Shown: positions 24,431 through 34,699 of the stretch, piece after piece
How positions within the stretch are numbered: position 1 is the first letter of the stretch
How the letters are laid out: every line of letters starts with the position of its first letter
Assembly: GCA_028023455.1 (NCBI GenBank)
Contig: JAQFVV010000275.1
Coordinates: forward strand, 744,001-808,000
Length of the DNA stretch: 64,000 bases
Reading direction: 5' to 3'
Source of the DNA: Epiperipatus broadwayi
Taxonomy: Eukaryota; Onychophora; Udeonychophora; Euonychophora; Peripatidae
The notes under the pieces: model-generated
What the model was told of the DNA's origin: nothing
Database searches by the model: none
What the model saw: only the letters and a program-made list of their open reading frames with translations
Position numbers and translations under genes: made by a program

Positions 24431-25527
24431 TGAATCCCTCATGGCAAAATCAAAACTACAGTTTACTGAAAACCTACATATACAGAAAAATACCCAGCCT
24501 ATACATCCAATTACACCAGAAACACAAAAGATGGAGTTATACTATCACTATAGTATAGAACAAAATAAGTCCACTCAGAAAGCAGTGATTTGGAAAAAGA
24601 AAAGATCTATATAGAACAAGCTCTTATGAAAAATGGTTATCCATCAGCTGTTATTAAGAAAATGTTAAATAGACAACAAAAAGAACCACCAAAAGAAAAG
24701 ACAATTGTTGGTACTGTAGTGTACTCATACATTCCAAAAATAGCAGACAAATTAAAAAAAATCTGCAATCAGTATAACATCAGATTAGCTTTCCAGAGCC
24801 ATACCATACTATGAGGAATAATAACATCTACAAAACCTAAACTTGAAATGCTGAAAAGAAAAAAAACTGCATCTATGAGATACCATGTGAATGTGGAAGA
24901 ACATATATTGATGAGACCAGTTGTCCCATTGAAAAGTGCTTGCAAGAACATACATTGATGAATAGTAGAGAGGAAATAGGTGTGCCTAAGATAGCAGACC
25001 ATGTATGTACCAAAGAACATATGTTCAACTGGGAAAATACAAAAATATTGCATAGAGAAGAAAAGGTACAAAGAAAAAAATTTTAAAGAAGCTGCTCACA
25101 TGGCAATGGCAAAAAATCCTATAAGCCAAACTAATGTGACTATACATAATGTATGGAAACTACTAATCATCTTTGCTCTTAGAAAAAAATGGAGAAATCA
25201 GGAGGACCCTCATAAACAAGTATATAAATTTTTTACTGATTGTGGCCTTTGACAGGATCTCAGTTGGTTAGAGTGTTACATTAAAATTCAATAATCAAGA
25301 ATCTAAGGACCAAGTTCGAATCCAATGCTACTACTGTCACTGGTCAGGCCAGCAATATCTGAAGAATAGGGGAGAATAATTCTTCTTGTAACATTGTGCA
25401 TATACTAACTTGTTGGATATGCTATTACTAACAGTTGAATGTATTTGGAATATTTAAATAAAGTTAAATTATGCTAAAAACATTCAATATGCATATTAGA
25501 TGATGGAAATAGTCCAATATACAAATA
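24430..25527 (+). pseudogene. Penelope-like element fragment (locus B, plus arm)
   Basis: 5'-truncated PLE C-terminal half. Open frames at 24,590-24,814 and 25,001-25,252 are joined by a broken stretch. The first covers the connector after the RT (KNGYPSAVIKKML, YIPKIADKLKKICNQYNI). Between them, 24,870-24,970 encodes the GIY-YIG nuclease core: YEIPCECGRTYIDET, where the usual YIG(E)T reads YIDET, so the key glycine is replaced. The last frame holds the conserved end TIHNVWKLLIIFALRKKWRN, typical of this element group in my recollection. Endonucleases of this family nick target DNA for reverse transcription. This copy cannot encode a full protein. It lies 224 bp before the hammerhead array. 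Confidence 0.85.
25243..25350 (+). repeat. tRNA-like module at PLE 3' end (locus B plus)
   Basis: GATCTCAGTTGGTTAGAGTG (box A region) and CCAAGTTCGAATCCAATGC (box B region) about 45 nt apart, right after the PLE stop. The tail CTACTGTCACTGGTCAGGCC matches the other PLE ends. Confidence 0.65.
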
Positions 25528-25882
25528 CTTCTTGAACACCATCATTACAAACCTTCACAAAAATAATTATTTGATATTACTAATTTTATACATCTTATAA
25601 CTTTTAAAATGGCATATTTAAAAGTAATATTTTTAATTTCAATGGACTTGGTATACTTAATTGTATTAATGTACAAATTATTTCTGCTTTTATCATTAAA
25701 TTGTATATATATATATTTTGATAGAGGAGTAATATGTGTTATATATATATATGAAAAACAAAAAACAAGTTAAAAACTTGCTAACGCTTGTATTTATGTC
25801 AACAGATGGCGTTCTACCAAAAACACCGTCAAGCGTGTGTTTACATAAAACCTCAGAGCATGCATTCACTAGCTCTAACTTT

Positions 25883-25942
25883 AATTCCACTTTCAGATCA
25901 TGATTTCAAGCTATTTGCTATCGTCAGTGAAAGACAGGAATT
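25883..25942 (-). ncRNA. Hammerhead ribozyme, array unit 1
   Basis: On the minus strand: stem I outer pairs AAUUCC/GGAAUU, internal loop UGU/U, inner pairs CUUUCA/UGAAAG; core CUGACGA; stem II AGC/GCU with loop AAAUA; GAAA; stem III of 2-3 bp within AUCAUGAU; cleavage triplet AUC. Predicted cut lies between plus-strand positions 25,896 and 25,895. All invariant core positions are present. Confidence 0.85.
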
Positions 25943-26263
25943 TTAGAAACTAGATCTAAACACAAACTCTGAGCATTTATGAAACAGTTTCTATTCAGCT
26001 TGCAAGTGTGAATCTTTTAGACACGTAATGTCTTCAAACTCAGCATAGCAAGCCAGATGGCTACATGGGTCTGATCTCAGTTCAGCATCACCACATAGTA
26101 AAAGCTTCTGCAATATATATCATTGCTAGAAAGACCTCAAAGGTACATTTATGAAAAACAAAAAACAAGTTAAAAACTTGCTAACGCTTGTATTTATGCC
26201 AACAGATGGCATTCTACCAAAAACACCATCACGTCAGAGCATGCATTCACTATCTCTAACTTT

Positions 26264-26323
26264 AATTCCACTTTCAGATCATGATTTCAAGCTATTTGAT
26301 ATCGTCAGTGAAAGACAGGAATT
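26264..26323 (-). ncRNA. Hammerhead ribozyme, array unit 2 (stem II weakened)
   Basis: Core CUGACGA, GAAA, AUC and both parts of stem I are intact. A single change makes stem II AUC/GCU, which breaks one of its three pairs. The unit also lacks about 18 bp upstream of the motif, but the deletion does not touch the ribozyme. Confidence 0.75.
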
Positions 26324-26662
26324 TTAGAAACTAGATCTAAACACAAACTCTGAGCATTTATGAAACAGTTTCTATTCAGCTTGCAAGCGTGAATCTTTTA
26401 GACACGTAATGTCTTCAAACTCAGCATAGCAAGCCAGATAGGTACATGGGTCTGATCTCAGTTCAGCATCACCACATAGTAGAAGCCTCTACAATATATA
26501 TCATTGCTAGAAAGACCTCAAAGGTACATTTATGAAAAACAAAAAACAAGTTAAAAACTTGCTAACGCTTGTATTTATGTCAACAGATGGCGTTCTACCA
26601 AAAACACCATCAAGCGTTTGTTTACATAAACGTCAGAGCATGCATTCACTATCTCTAACTTT

Positions 26663-26722
26663 AATTCCACTTTCAGATTATGATTTCAAGCTATTTGCTA
26701 TCGTCAGTGAAAGACAGGAATT
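26663..26722 (-). ncRNA. Hammerhead ribozyme, array unit 3
   Basis: As the consensus, except that stem III reads AUCAUAAU. The change lies in the loop, and the closing A-U and U-A pairs and the AUC triplet are kept. Confidence 0.83.
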
Positions 26723-27061
26723 TTAGAAACTAGATCTAAACACAAACTCTGAGCATTTATGAAACAGTTTCTATTCAGCTTGCAAGCGTGAATCTTTTAG
26801 ACACGTAATGTCTTCAAACTCAGCATAGCAAGCCAGATAGCTACATGGGTCTGATCTCAGTTCAGCATCACCACATAGTAGAAGCCTCTGCAATATATAT
26901 CATTGCTAGAAAGACCTCAAAGGTACATTTATGAAAAACAAAAAACGAGTTAAAAACTTGCTAATGCTTGTATTTATGTCAACAGATGGCGTTCTACCAA
27001 AAACACCATCAACCATTTGTTTATATAAACGTCAGAGCATGCATTCACTATCTCTAACTTT

Positions 27062-27121
27062 AATTCCACTTTCAGATCATGATTTCAAGGGATTTCCTAT
27101 CATCAGTGAAAGACAGGAATT
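27062..27121 (-). ncRNA. Hammerhead ribozyme, array unit 4 (compensatory stem II)
   Basis: Core is CUGAUGA (N7 = U). Stem II is AGG/CCU in place of AGC/GCU, so a C-G pair became G-C by changes on both strands of the stem. Stems I and III, GAAA and AUC are as in the consensus. This is the best single piece of structural evidence in the array. Confidence 0.87.
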
Positions 27122-27458
27122 TTAGAAACTAGATCTAAACACAAACTCTGAACATTTATGAAACAGTTTCTATTCAGCTTGCAAGCGTGAATCTTTTAGA
27201 CACGTAATGTCTTCAAACAGGCATAGCAAAACAGATAGCGACATGGGTCTGATCTCAGTTCAGCATCACCACATAGTAGAAGCCTCTGCAATATATATCA
27301 TTGCTAGAAAGACCTCAAAAGTACATTTATGAAAAACAAAAAACAAGTTAAAAACTTGCTAACGCTTGTATTTATGTCAACAGATAGTGTTCTACAAAAA
27401 ACACTGGCAAGCGTGTTTACATAAAACGTCAGAGCATGCATTCATTATCTCTAACTTT

Positions 27459-27518
27459 AATTCCACTTTCAGATCATGATTTCAAGCTATTTTCTATCAT
27501 CAGTGAAAGACAGGAATT
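27459..27518 (-). ncRNA. Hammerhead ribozyme, array unit 5 (stem II weakened)
   Basis: Core CUGAUGA, GAAA and AUC are intact. Stem II reads AGA/GCU, so its third pair is lost. Stem I is complete. Confidence 0.75.
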
Positions 27519-27857
27519 TTAGAAACTAGATCTAAACACAAACTCTGAGCATTTATGAAACAGCTTCTATTCAGCTTGCAAGTGTGAATCTTTTAGACAC
27601 GTAATGTCTTCAAACTCAGCATAGCAAGCCAGATAGATACATGGGTCTGATCTCAGTTCAGCAACACCCCATAGTAGAAGCCTCTGCAATATATATCATT
27701 GCTAGAAAGACCTCAAAGGTACATTTATGAAAAACAAAAAACAAGTTAAAAACTTGCTAACGCTTGTATTTATGTCAACAGATTGCGTTCTACCAAAAAC
27801 ACCATCAAGCATTTGTTTACATAAACGTCAGAGCATGCATTCACTATCTCTAACTTT

Positions 27858-27917
27858 AATTCCACTTTCAGATCATGATTTCAAGCTATTTGCTATCGTC
27901 AGTGAAAGACAGGAATT
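27858..27917 (-). ncRNA. Hammerhead ribozyme, array unit 6
   Basis: Identical to the unit 1 consensus in all stems and core positions. Predicted cut between 27,871 and 27,870. Confidence 0.85.
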
Positions 27918-28256
27918 TTAGAAACTAGATCTAAACACAAACTCTGAGCATTTATAAAACAGTTTCTATTCAGCTTGCAAGTGTGAATCTTTTAGACACA
28001 TAATGTCTTCAAACTCAGCATAGCAAGCCAGATAGATACATGGGTCTGATCTCAGTTCAGCATCACCGCATAGTAGAAGCCTCTGCAATATATATCATTG
28101 CTAGAAAGGCCTCAAAGGTACATTTATGAAAAACAAAAACAAGTTAAAAACTTGCTAATGCTTGTATTTATGTCAACAGATGGCGTTCTCCCAAAAACAC
28201 CGTCAAGCGAGTGTTTACATAAAACGTCAGAGCATGCATTCACTATCTCTAACTTT

Positions 28257-28316
28257 AATTCCACTTTCAGATCATGATTTCAAGCTATTTGCTATCGTCA
28301 GTGAAAGACAGGAATT
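28257..28316 (-). ncRNA. Hammerhead ribozyme, array unit 7
   Basis: Identical to the consensus in all stems and core positions. Predicted cut between 28,270 and 28,269. Confidence 0.85.
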
Positions 28317-28655
28317 TTAGAAACTAGATCTAAACACAAACTCTGAGCATTTATTAAACAGTTTCTATTCAGCTTGCAAGTGTGAATCTTTTAGACATGT
28401 AATGTCTTCAAACTCAGCATAGCAAGCCAGATAGCTACATGGGTCTGATCTCAGTTCAGCATCACCACATAGTAGAAGTCTCTGCAATATATATCATTGC
28501 TAGAAAGACCTCAAAGGTACATTTATGAAAAACAAAAAACAAGTTAAAAACTTGCTAATGCTTGTATTTATGTCAACAGATGGTGTTCTACCAAAAACAC
28601 CGTCAAGCATTTGTTTACAAAAACGTCAGAGCATGCATTCACTATCTCTAACTTT

Positions 28656-28715
28656 AATTCCACTTTTATATCATGATTTCAAGCTATTTGCTATCGTCAG
28701 TGAAAGACAGGAATT
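28656..28715 (-). ncRNA. Hammerhead ribozyme, array unit 8 (AUA triplet)
   Basis: Core CUGACGA, stem II and GAAA are intact. The cleavage triplet is AUA instead of AUC, which still fits the NUH rule, and one inner stem I pair is lost (UAAAAG arm). A 40-bp deletion elsewhere in this unit leaves the motif untouched. Confidence 0.7.
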
Positions 28716-29013
28716 TTAGAAACTGGATCTAAACACAAACTCTGAGCATTTATGAAACAGTTTCTATTCAGCTTGCAAGTGTGAATTATAGGTACATGGG
28801 TTTGATCTCAGTTCAGCATCACCACATAGTAGAAGCCTCTACAATATATATCATTGCTAGAAAGACCTCAAAGGTACATTTATGAAAAAGAAAAAACAAG
28901 TTAAAAACTTGCTAACGCTTGTATTTATGTCAACAGATGGCGTTCTACCAAAAACACCGTCAAGCGTGTGTTTACATAAAACCTCAGAGCATGCATTCAC
29001 TAGCTCTCACTTT

Positions 29014-29073
29014 AATTCCACTTTCAGATCATGATTTCAAGCTATTTGCTATCGTCAGTGAAAGACAGGAATT
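29014..29073 (-). ncRNA. Hammerhead ribozyme, array unit 9
   Basis: Identical to the consensus in all stems and core positions. Predicted cut between 29,027 and 29,026. Confidence 0.85.
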
Positions 29074-29413
29074 TTAGAAACTAGATCTAAACACAAACTC
29101 TGAGCATTTATGAAACAGTTTCTATTCAGCTTGCAAGTGTGAATCTTTTAGACACGTAATGTCTTCAAACTCAGCATAGCAAGCCAGATAGCTACATGGG
29201 TCTGATCTCAGTTCAGCATCACCACATAGTAAAAGCCTCTGCAATATATATCATTGCTAGAAAGACCTCAAAGGTACATTTATGAAAAACAAAAAATAAG
29301 TTAAAAACTTGCTAATGCTTGTATTTATGTAAACAGATGGCGTTCTACCAAAAACACCATCAAGCATGTGTTTACATAAAACGTCAGAGCATGCATTCAC
29401 TATCTCTAACTTT

Positions 29414-29473
29414 AATTCCACTTTCAGATCATGATTTCAAGCTATTTGCTATCATCAGTGAAAGACAGGAATT
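29414..29473 (-). ncRNA. Hammerhead ribozyme, array unit 10
   Basis: Consensus stems with core CUGAUGA. The only change is at N7, a position free to vary in hammerheads. Confidence 0.86.
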
Positions 29474-29811
29474 TTAGAAACTAGATCTAAACACAAACTC
29501 TGAGCATTTATGAAACAGTTTCTATTCAGCTTGCAAGCGTTAATGTTTTAGACACGTAATGTCTTCAAACTAGCACAGCAAGCCCAATAGCTACATGGGT
29601 CTGATCTCAGTTCAGCATCACCACATAGTAGAAGCCTCTGCAATATATGTCATTGCTAGAAAGACCTCAAAGGTACATTTATGAAAAATAAAAAACAAGT
29701 TAAAAACTTGCTAACACTTGTATTTATGTCAACAGATGGCGTTCTACCAAAAACACCATCAAGCGTTTGTTTACATAAACGTCAGAGCATGCATTCACTA
29801 TCTCTAACTTT

Positions 29812-29871
29812 AATTCCACTTTCAGATCATGATTTCAAGCTATTTGCTATCGTCAGTGAAAGACAGGAATT
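29812..29871 (-). ncRNA. Hammerhead ribozyme, array unit 11
   Basis: Identical to the consensus. Predicted cut between plus-strand positions 29,825 and 29,824. Confidence 0.86.
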
Positions 29872-30210
29872 TTAGAAACTAGATCTAAACACAAACTCTG
29901 AGCATTTATGAAACAGTTTCTATTCAGCTTGCAAGCATAAATATTTTAGACACGTAATGTCTTCAAACTCAGCATAGCAAGCCAGATAGCTACATGGGTC
30001 TGATCTCAGTTCAGCATCACCACATAATAGAAGCCTCTGCAATATATCTCATTGCTAGAAACACCTCAAAGGTACATTTATGAAAAACAAAAAACAAGTT
30101 AAAAACTTGCTAACGCTTGTATTTATGTCAACTGATGGCATTCTACCAAAAACACCATCAAGCCTTTGTTTACATAAACGTCAGAGCATGCATTCACTAT
30201 CTGTAACTTT

Positions 30211-30270
30211 AATTCCACTTTCAGATCATGATTTCAAGCTATTTGCTATCGTCAGTGAAAGACAGGAATT
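30211..30270 (-). ncRNA. Hammerhead ribozyme, array unit 12
   Basis: Identical to the consensus in all stems and core positions. Predicted cut between 30,224 and 30,223. Confidence 0.85.
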
Positions 30271-30610
30271 TTAGAAACTAGATCTAAACACAAACTCTGA
30301 GCATTTATGAAACAGTTTCTATTCAGCTTGCAAGCATGAATATTTTAGACACGTAATGTCTTCAAACTCAGCATAGCAAGCCAGATAGCTACATGGGTCT
30401 GATCTCAGTTCAGCATCACCACATAGTAGAAGCCTCTGCAATATATATCATTGCTAGAAAGACCTCAAAGGTACATTTATGAAAAACAAAAAACAAGTTA
30501 AAAACTTGCTAATGCTTGTATTTATGTAAACAGATGGCGTTCTACCAAAAACACCATCAAGCATGTGTTTACATAAAACATCAGAGCATGCATTCACTAT
30601 CTGTAACTTT

Positions 30611-30670
30611 AATTCCACTTTCAGATCATGATTTCAAGCTATTTGCTATCTTCAGTGAAAGACAGGAATT
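30611..30670 (-). ncRNA. Hammerhead ribozyme, array unit 13
   Basis: Consensus stems with core CUGAAGA (N7 = A). This unit is truncated at 30,782 on its plus-strand 3' side, but the ribozyme is complete. Confidence 0.86.
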
Positions 30671-30803
30671 TTAGAAACTAGATCTAAACACAACCTCTGA
30701 GCATTTATGAAACAGTTTCTATTCAGCTTGCAAGCGTGAATCTTTTAGACACATAATATCTTCAAACTCAGCATAGCAAGCCATATATATATATATATAT
30801 ATA

Positions 30804-32510
30804 ATTTTATATTGAAGATATCTTACATAAATCTGGTAATTGCTAAAACATATCTTAATGTCTAAAAATAGATATTATATCAAACATGTATTACTATGAT
30901 TTGTTATTCTAGCTTCACATTTGCAATAGGTTTCAAACTTAAATATCTAATGGGTCCCTAGGAATTATTTGCTATGATGGAGTAATAAAGTTGTGTTAAA
31001 CAAATTGATGTAGAATTGAGGGTAACATTGTTCATAAAATTTACTCATAGACAATAGATAGTAAATTTTCATGATGTGGATTGTAGTATTTAATATTTTT
31101 ATGATGAAACAAAACAATGTTTAAATGAATAAAATCATCAGATGTTGACACATTAATAATTTTTACTTGAGTTTACTAGTTCAAAAATAAATAAGTTGAA
31201 AAAGCTGCTTTGTGTAATACAATATTGCTCAATTGTTGACAGGTTTTTCCTGAAAGTAATGAGGAAAAATTTGTCATAGGGAATATTTAACAAACTAGAT
31301 TATTGAGCCAGTTTTATTTCCAGAAATAATTAAAAGTACTATAAGTACATATAATAGTCCTTAAAATAATATAAAGATGTCAGTGGCAAAATCAATTCTT
31401 TGAACAATTATATCTACGTGCATTCAGTATGACGTTTTAATGGAACTTTAAAACTTTTTGATAAAGAAATCTACATTGATTGTGAATAATAATGAAGTCA
31501 ATAATGAACTTTGCAAAAATACTTCTCATAAATATAACCAAGAAAAATAATCTTATGTTTCAGTGCAATCAAACCATAACTTAAATAATTAATGAGTTAT
31601 TCATAATAACATAGATAATTAATGACAGAAAATCTTAAAGATGCTCGTGTGGAAGTAAAGTGGTTTTATATAATGAAATTGAATGAATTTTAGAAGTGAA
31701 TGATTGTAATTACATAAATTGTAAAGTTGTTTTATCTTGCATAAGAAATTTGTTTCTAAACTAAAAATATGTAATGCATGGTTTTTTACTTTTTTTATCA
31801 TGATATATTGAGTTTTTTTTAATAAGAATTTTTGATCTAGGTCTCTAAATGTATTAATCAAAGTTGGATTTTTATCTAAATTGAAAAAATTATGTTGGTC
31901 AGCACATAGCTGCAGTGTTTATCACAACTTGGAAATAGTGAGTATGAAGGTCATATAACCTCAGGTTTTATAATATTAATTGGTACTATATTTATAAAAT
32001 AATTATCAGTTGAACTTTAGCATTTAAAACTCTCATCACTTTCACAATACAATTAATGTGCTCTTGGTGATAGCATATAAAATCAAATAACTCTTTGTCT
32101 TTAAAATATCAGTAATAGAATCTGACAATAAGTCTATTAATTTGGAATAACATTCCTGCTATACACTTTTTCTAAACTAACAAAGATGCTCCACATTTAT
32201 GGAAATACTGTATGCTGTGTTTAGTTGTTTTTTAACTCCATTTATATTAATGTTAACAAGTGTTTGCTTATAAAATGAGGAAGGTGATATTCATGAGGTA
32301 AATGTAATAAATAAATAGATCTTTAATAAGAATAAGAGATTATTTCTTTACCATTAAAATTACATTTAAGAAAGAATTAAACATTTTATTTTTTTGTGTA
32401 GTTTTATATATAACAAAGACTTGGATAATAAAAAAAAAGAGAGGATAAAAAAGTTGGAAAATTTGTAATGTGGCATTGGAAGAGAATATAAAACATAAGA
32501 TGATATAAAC
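30804..32510. other. Gene-free AT-rich DNA
   Basis: No gene, RNA or repeat recognised. Open frames are at most 80 codons and of low complexity. Confidence 0.45.
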
Positions 32511-32760
32511 AGTCAAAATAAGAGTCATAGATCACAAGACCCTATACTCTTAAGCTTGTAAGTTATAAACAATGAGGATTGCCAATTCTTCAACAAGCTT
32601 TGATAAATGCTTAGCTAGAGAAAGCATTTAAATTGCCAGAGCACAAAACCATGGTCAGAGGTTTGGGGGGGGGGGTCCTGACAGAGATATTTTAAATGCT
32701 TTCTTTAGCTAAGGATTTATCAAAGCTTGTTGAGGAATTGGCAATCCTCATTGTTTATAA
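32511..32760. mobile_element. Foldback/MITE element, family FB1, copy 1
   Basis: Two arms of about 70 bp (32,563-32,632 and 32,691-32,760) are near-perfect reverse complements, with an 11-G run in the loop. The outer arm end reads TTATAAACAATGAGGATTGC. A further 52 bp on the left (starting AGTCAAAATAAGAG) is also shared with the second copy at 62,243-62,594. GATGATATAA just left of the element and GATGAAATAA just right of it look like a 10-bp target-site duplication with one mismatch. There is no transposase. Target duplications of 9-10 bp are typical of Mutator-like transposons, so a MULE-type MITE is one possibility. Confidence 0.85.
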
Positions 32761-32769
32761 GATGAAATA

Positions 32770-34690
32770 ATAGGAAAAGATTTACTTAATAATATTATTT
32801 ATCAAGAGAATTATAAAATAGATGAAAAATTGGATTGGGCACACATTTAGAAGTAAAGGAATTATGAAAAAAACCAATGTTTTTGTAAATGTAGAAAAAG
32901 TGTTTGGCTTTTTTTTTTAAAAAAAAAAAAGAAGAAATATCTATGGGCTGTTTGTAAATTAGAGCAAAATATAGAAGGATGTCAAATTGATGTTCAGAAA
33001 TGTCTTTAACTAATACGAATGATGATAATTATTTAGGTATCATTTTTTGTAATGTTTAGATTGCCTCAAAAATGCCTACAGTTTGAAATATTTATTATGC
33101 AAAAAGTTAATTCTTATTTGTAATGTAATAAAAAATCATACTGTTGCAAAATCGAATGAAATTGATAATTATCAATTTTTAAGTTTTAATTGCCATTGAT
33201 AAACTTGAGATACTTGATATTTTATAAATTAAACCTCTTTGATTTATCATCCCTACAGTAAAAGCACAAATGTAATAACAGTGATGGTCTTTAATTATCT
33301 AAGGTAATCAGCATAAATATCTCATGTAGTATATGTTATTGCAATTCAATAATTGAAATTAATGATTACTAATATCAATAACATTTTTTTTGTCTTAGTA
33401 GAATTTCTCTCTCAAAGAAACTCCAAGGAATTAACATTATTTCAATATCTACTTTTCTATGGTTTGATAAATAAACTTAGATATTTTGTCTGATTAACAT
33501 TTTTAGGAATGATTGTACTTTAAGACCATCTTCAGATAATATAAAAAAAATCTATGAAGTTTGTTAGTATGAAGCCAAAAACTGTTATATAAATGACACC
33601 TAGCAACATTAAAATATCAACTGCTATACTATATGTGTAAGATAAATGAGGCAGCAGAAGATAATCTAATAATAATAATAACAAGTAAGACAGATTAGAA
33701 ACAACTGTTTCACTTTAAAATTAAGTATATTGTTTCACTAAAATCTAGCGACCTCTTAATCACAATATAAATAATTAATTATCTGCCACAATCTTTCACT
33801 TTTTTTTTTCATTCATATATAAACTTAGAGTTAAGACTGAACTCATCTATAAATGAAAACATTAAAAAAGGATGCTCTTTTGAGTCAACATTTTTTAAAA
33901 TAAATGTATCCCATTAGTATTTTATTTGACAATCCTTATACTATGTAAGTCATGAAGATTCAGTGTCATAACATACATTATTTGTTTTAATACCATACTA
34001 ATTTTTAAAGGTCATATAAATATTCTTTATATTAGCATGTCACATGATTTTCATTCCATTTCCAAATCTTTTTTACATTCCAACAAGACATTATTGTGGG
34101 AACTCACCATAGGCAAATTCTTTCAATAAACTTTAAAGTTATGACATCAATATTTTCATATATTTTACTTAACCTCACTATTATCACAACAAGTTATTAT
34201 TTAAATAAATTACTGTTTAACAATTTTAATGATTATACATGTCATTTTTAACAAAGCTAGTATATCCTATCATAATCTAAATGGTTTGCTTTTTTATTGC
34301 ATGAATGCATGAAATAAACTTTATAATAGATAAATTAAATTTGGTAGCCAAATTTTGGGTAATTCAATACATATTTGAAGGTAATTAATATAATTTATCA
34401 TTGTAATTTGGGGAAATGATTTGAATTTAATATGTGCTAAACAACTTTTATATTTTATCAAATTTAGAACATATACTCATATGTTACAAAATCATTCTCT
34501 ATGGCTATATAAGCTTCAATTAAATTGTAAAATTCATTACTAGTTATTGTAATAACCTTCTTTGTAGATTTTATAGCTCTGTGCTGTGGTTTAACACAGT
34601 ATTACAGTAGTGAACTCAGAACTAAATGTTCCAAAATTAATTTTCAGCTAAGTTTTGTAAATATAAAAAAAACATATTATTTCTACCTAA
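32770..34690. other. Gene-free AT-rich DNA
   Basis: No gene or recognised element. A T10-A12 self-complementary tract lies at about 32,911-32,930. Confidence 0.45.
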
Positions 34691-34699
34691 CTGAATTCT

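Larger units (their letters stand above)
25751..30782 (-). repeat. Satellite array, 13 units of ~399 bp, each with a hammerhead ribozyme
   Basis: Units start at 25,751, 26,151, 26,532, 26,931, 27,329, 27,727, 28,126, 28,525, 28,882, 29,282, 29,681, 30,080 and 30,479. The last is cut at 30,782. Spacing is 398-400 bp except 381 bp (unit 2) and 357 bp (unit 8), which have internal deletions. Units are very similar to each other. Several show the same 64-codon plus-strand frame, lost in others by an extra A at a CATAAA(A)CG site, so I do not think it is a gene. On the minus strand each unit holds a 60-nt type I hammerhead. Transcription of the minus strand would therefore be expected to yield unit-length RNAs. 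The array is bounded on both sides by (TA)n tracts. This resembles animal retrozymes or hammerhead satellites. Function is inferred, not shown. Confidence 0.95.

Noticed and set aside
13818-25350. Functional tRNA genes at the PLE ends
   Set aside because: Box A and box B are recognisable, but acceptor and anticodon stems do not pair well and the copies are part of a longer repeat.
25751-30274. Repeated 64-codon plus-strand frame (MKNKKQVKNLL...SERQEF) as a gene family
   Set aside because: It is open in only some units and lost in others by a one-base length change, and its 3' half lies antisense to the ribozyme, whose conservation would keep the frame similar anyway. No domain was recognised.
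25751-30782. CRISPR array
   Set aside because: The units are ~399 bp and similar over their whole length with no spacer-repeat alternation, and the context is eukaryotic transposon DNA.
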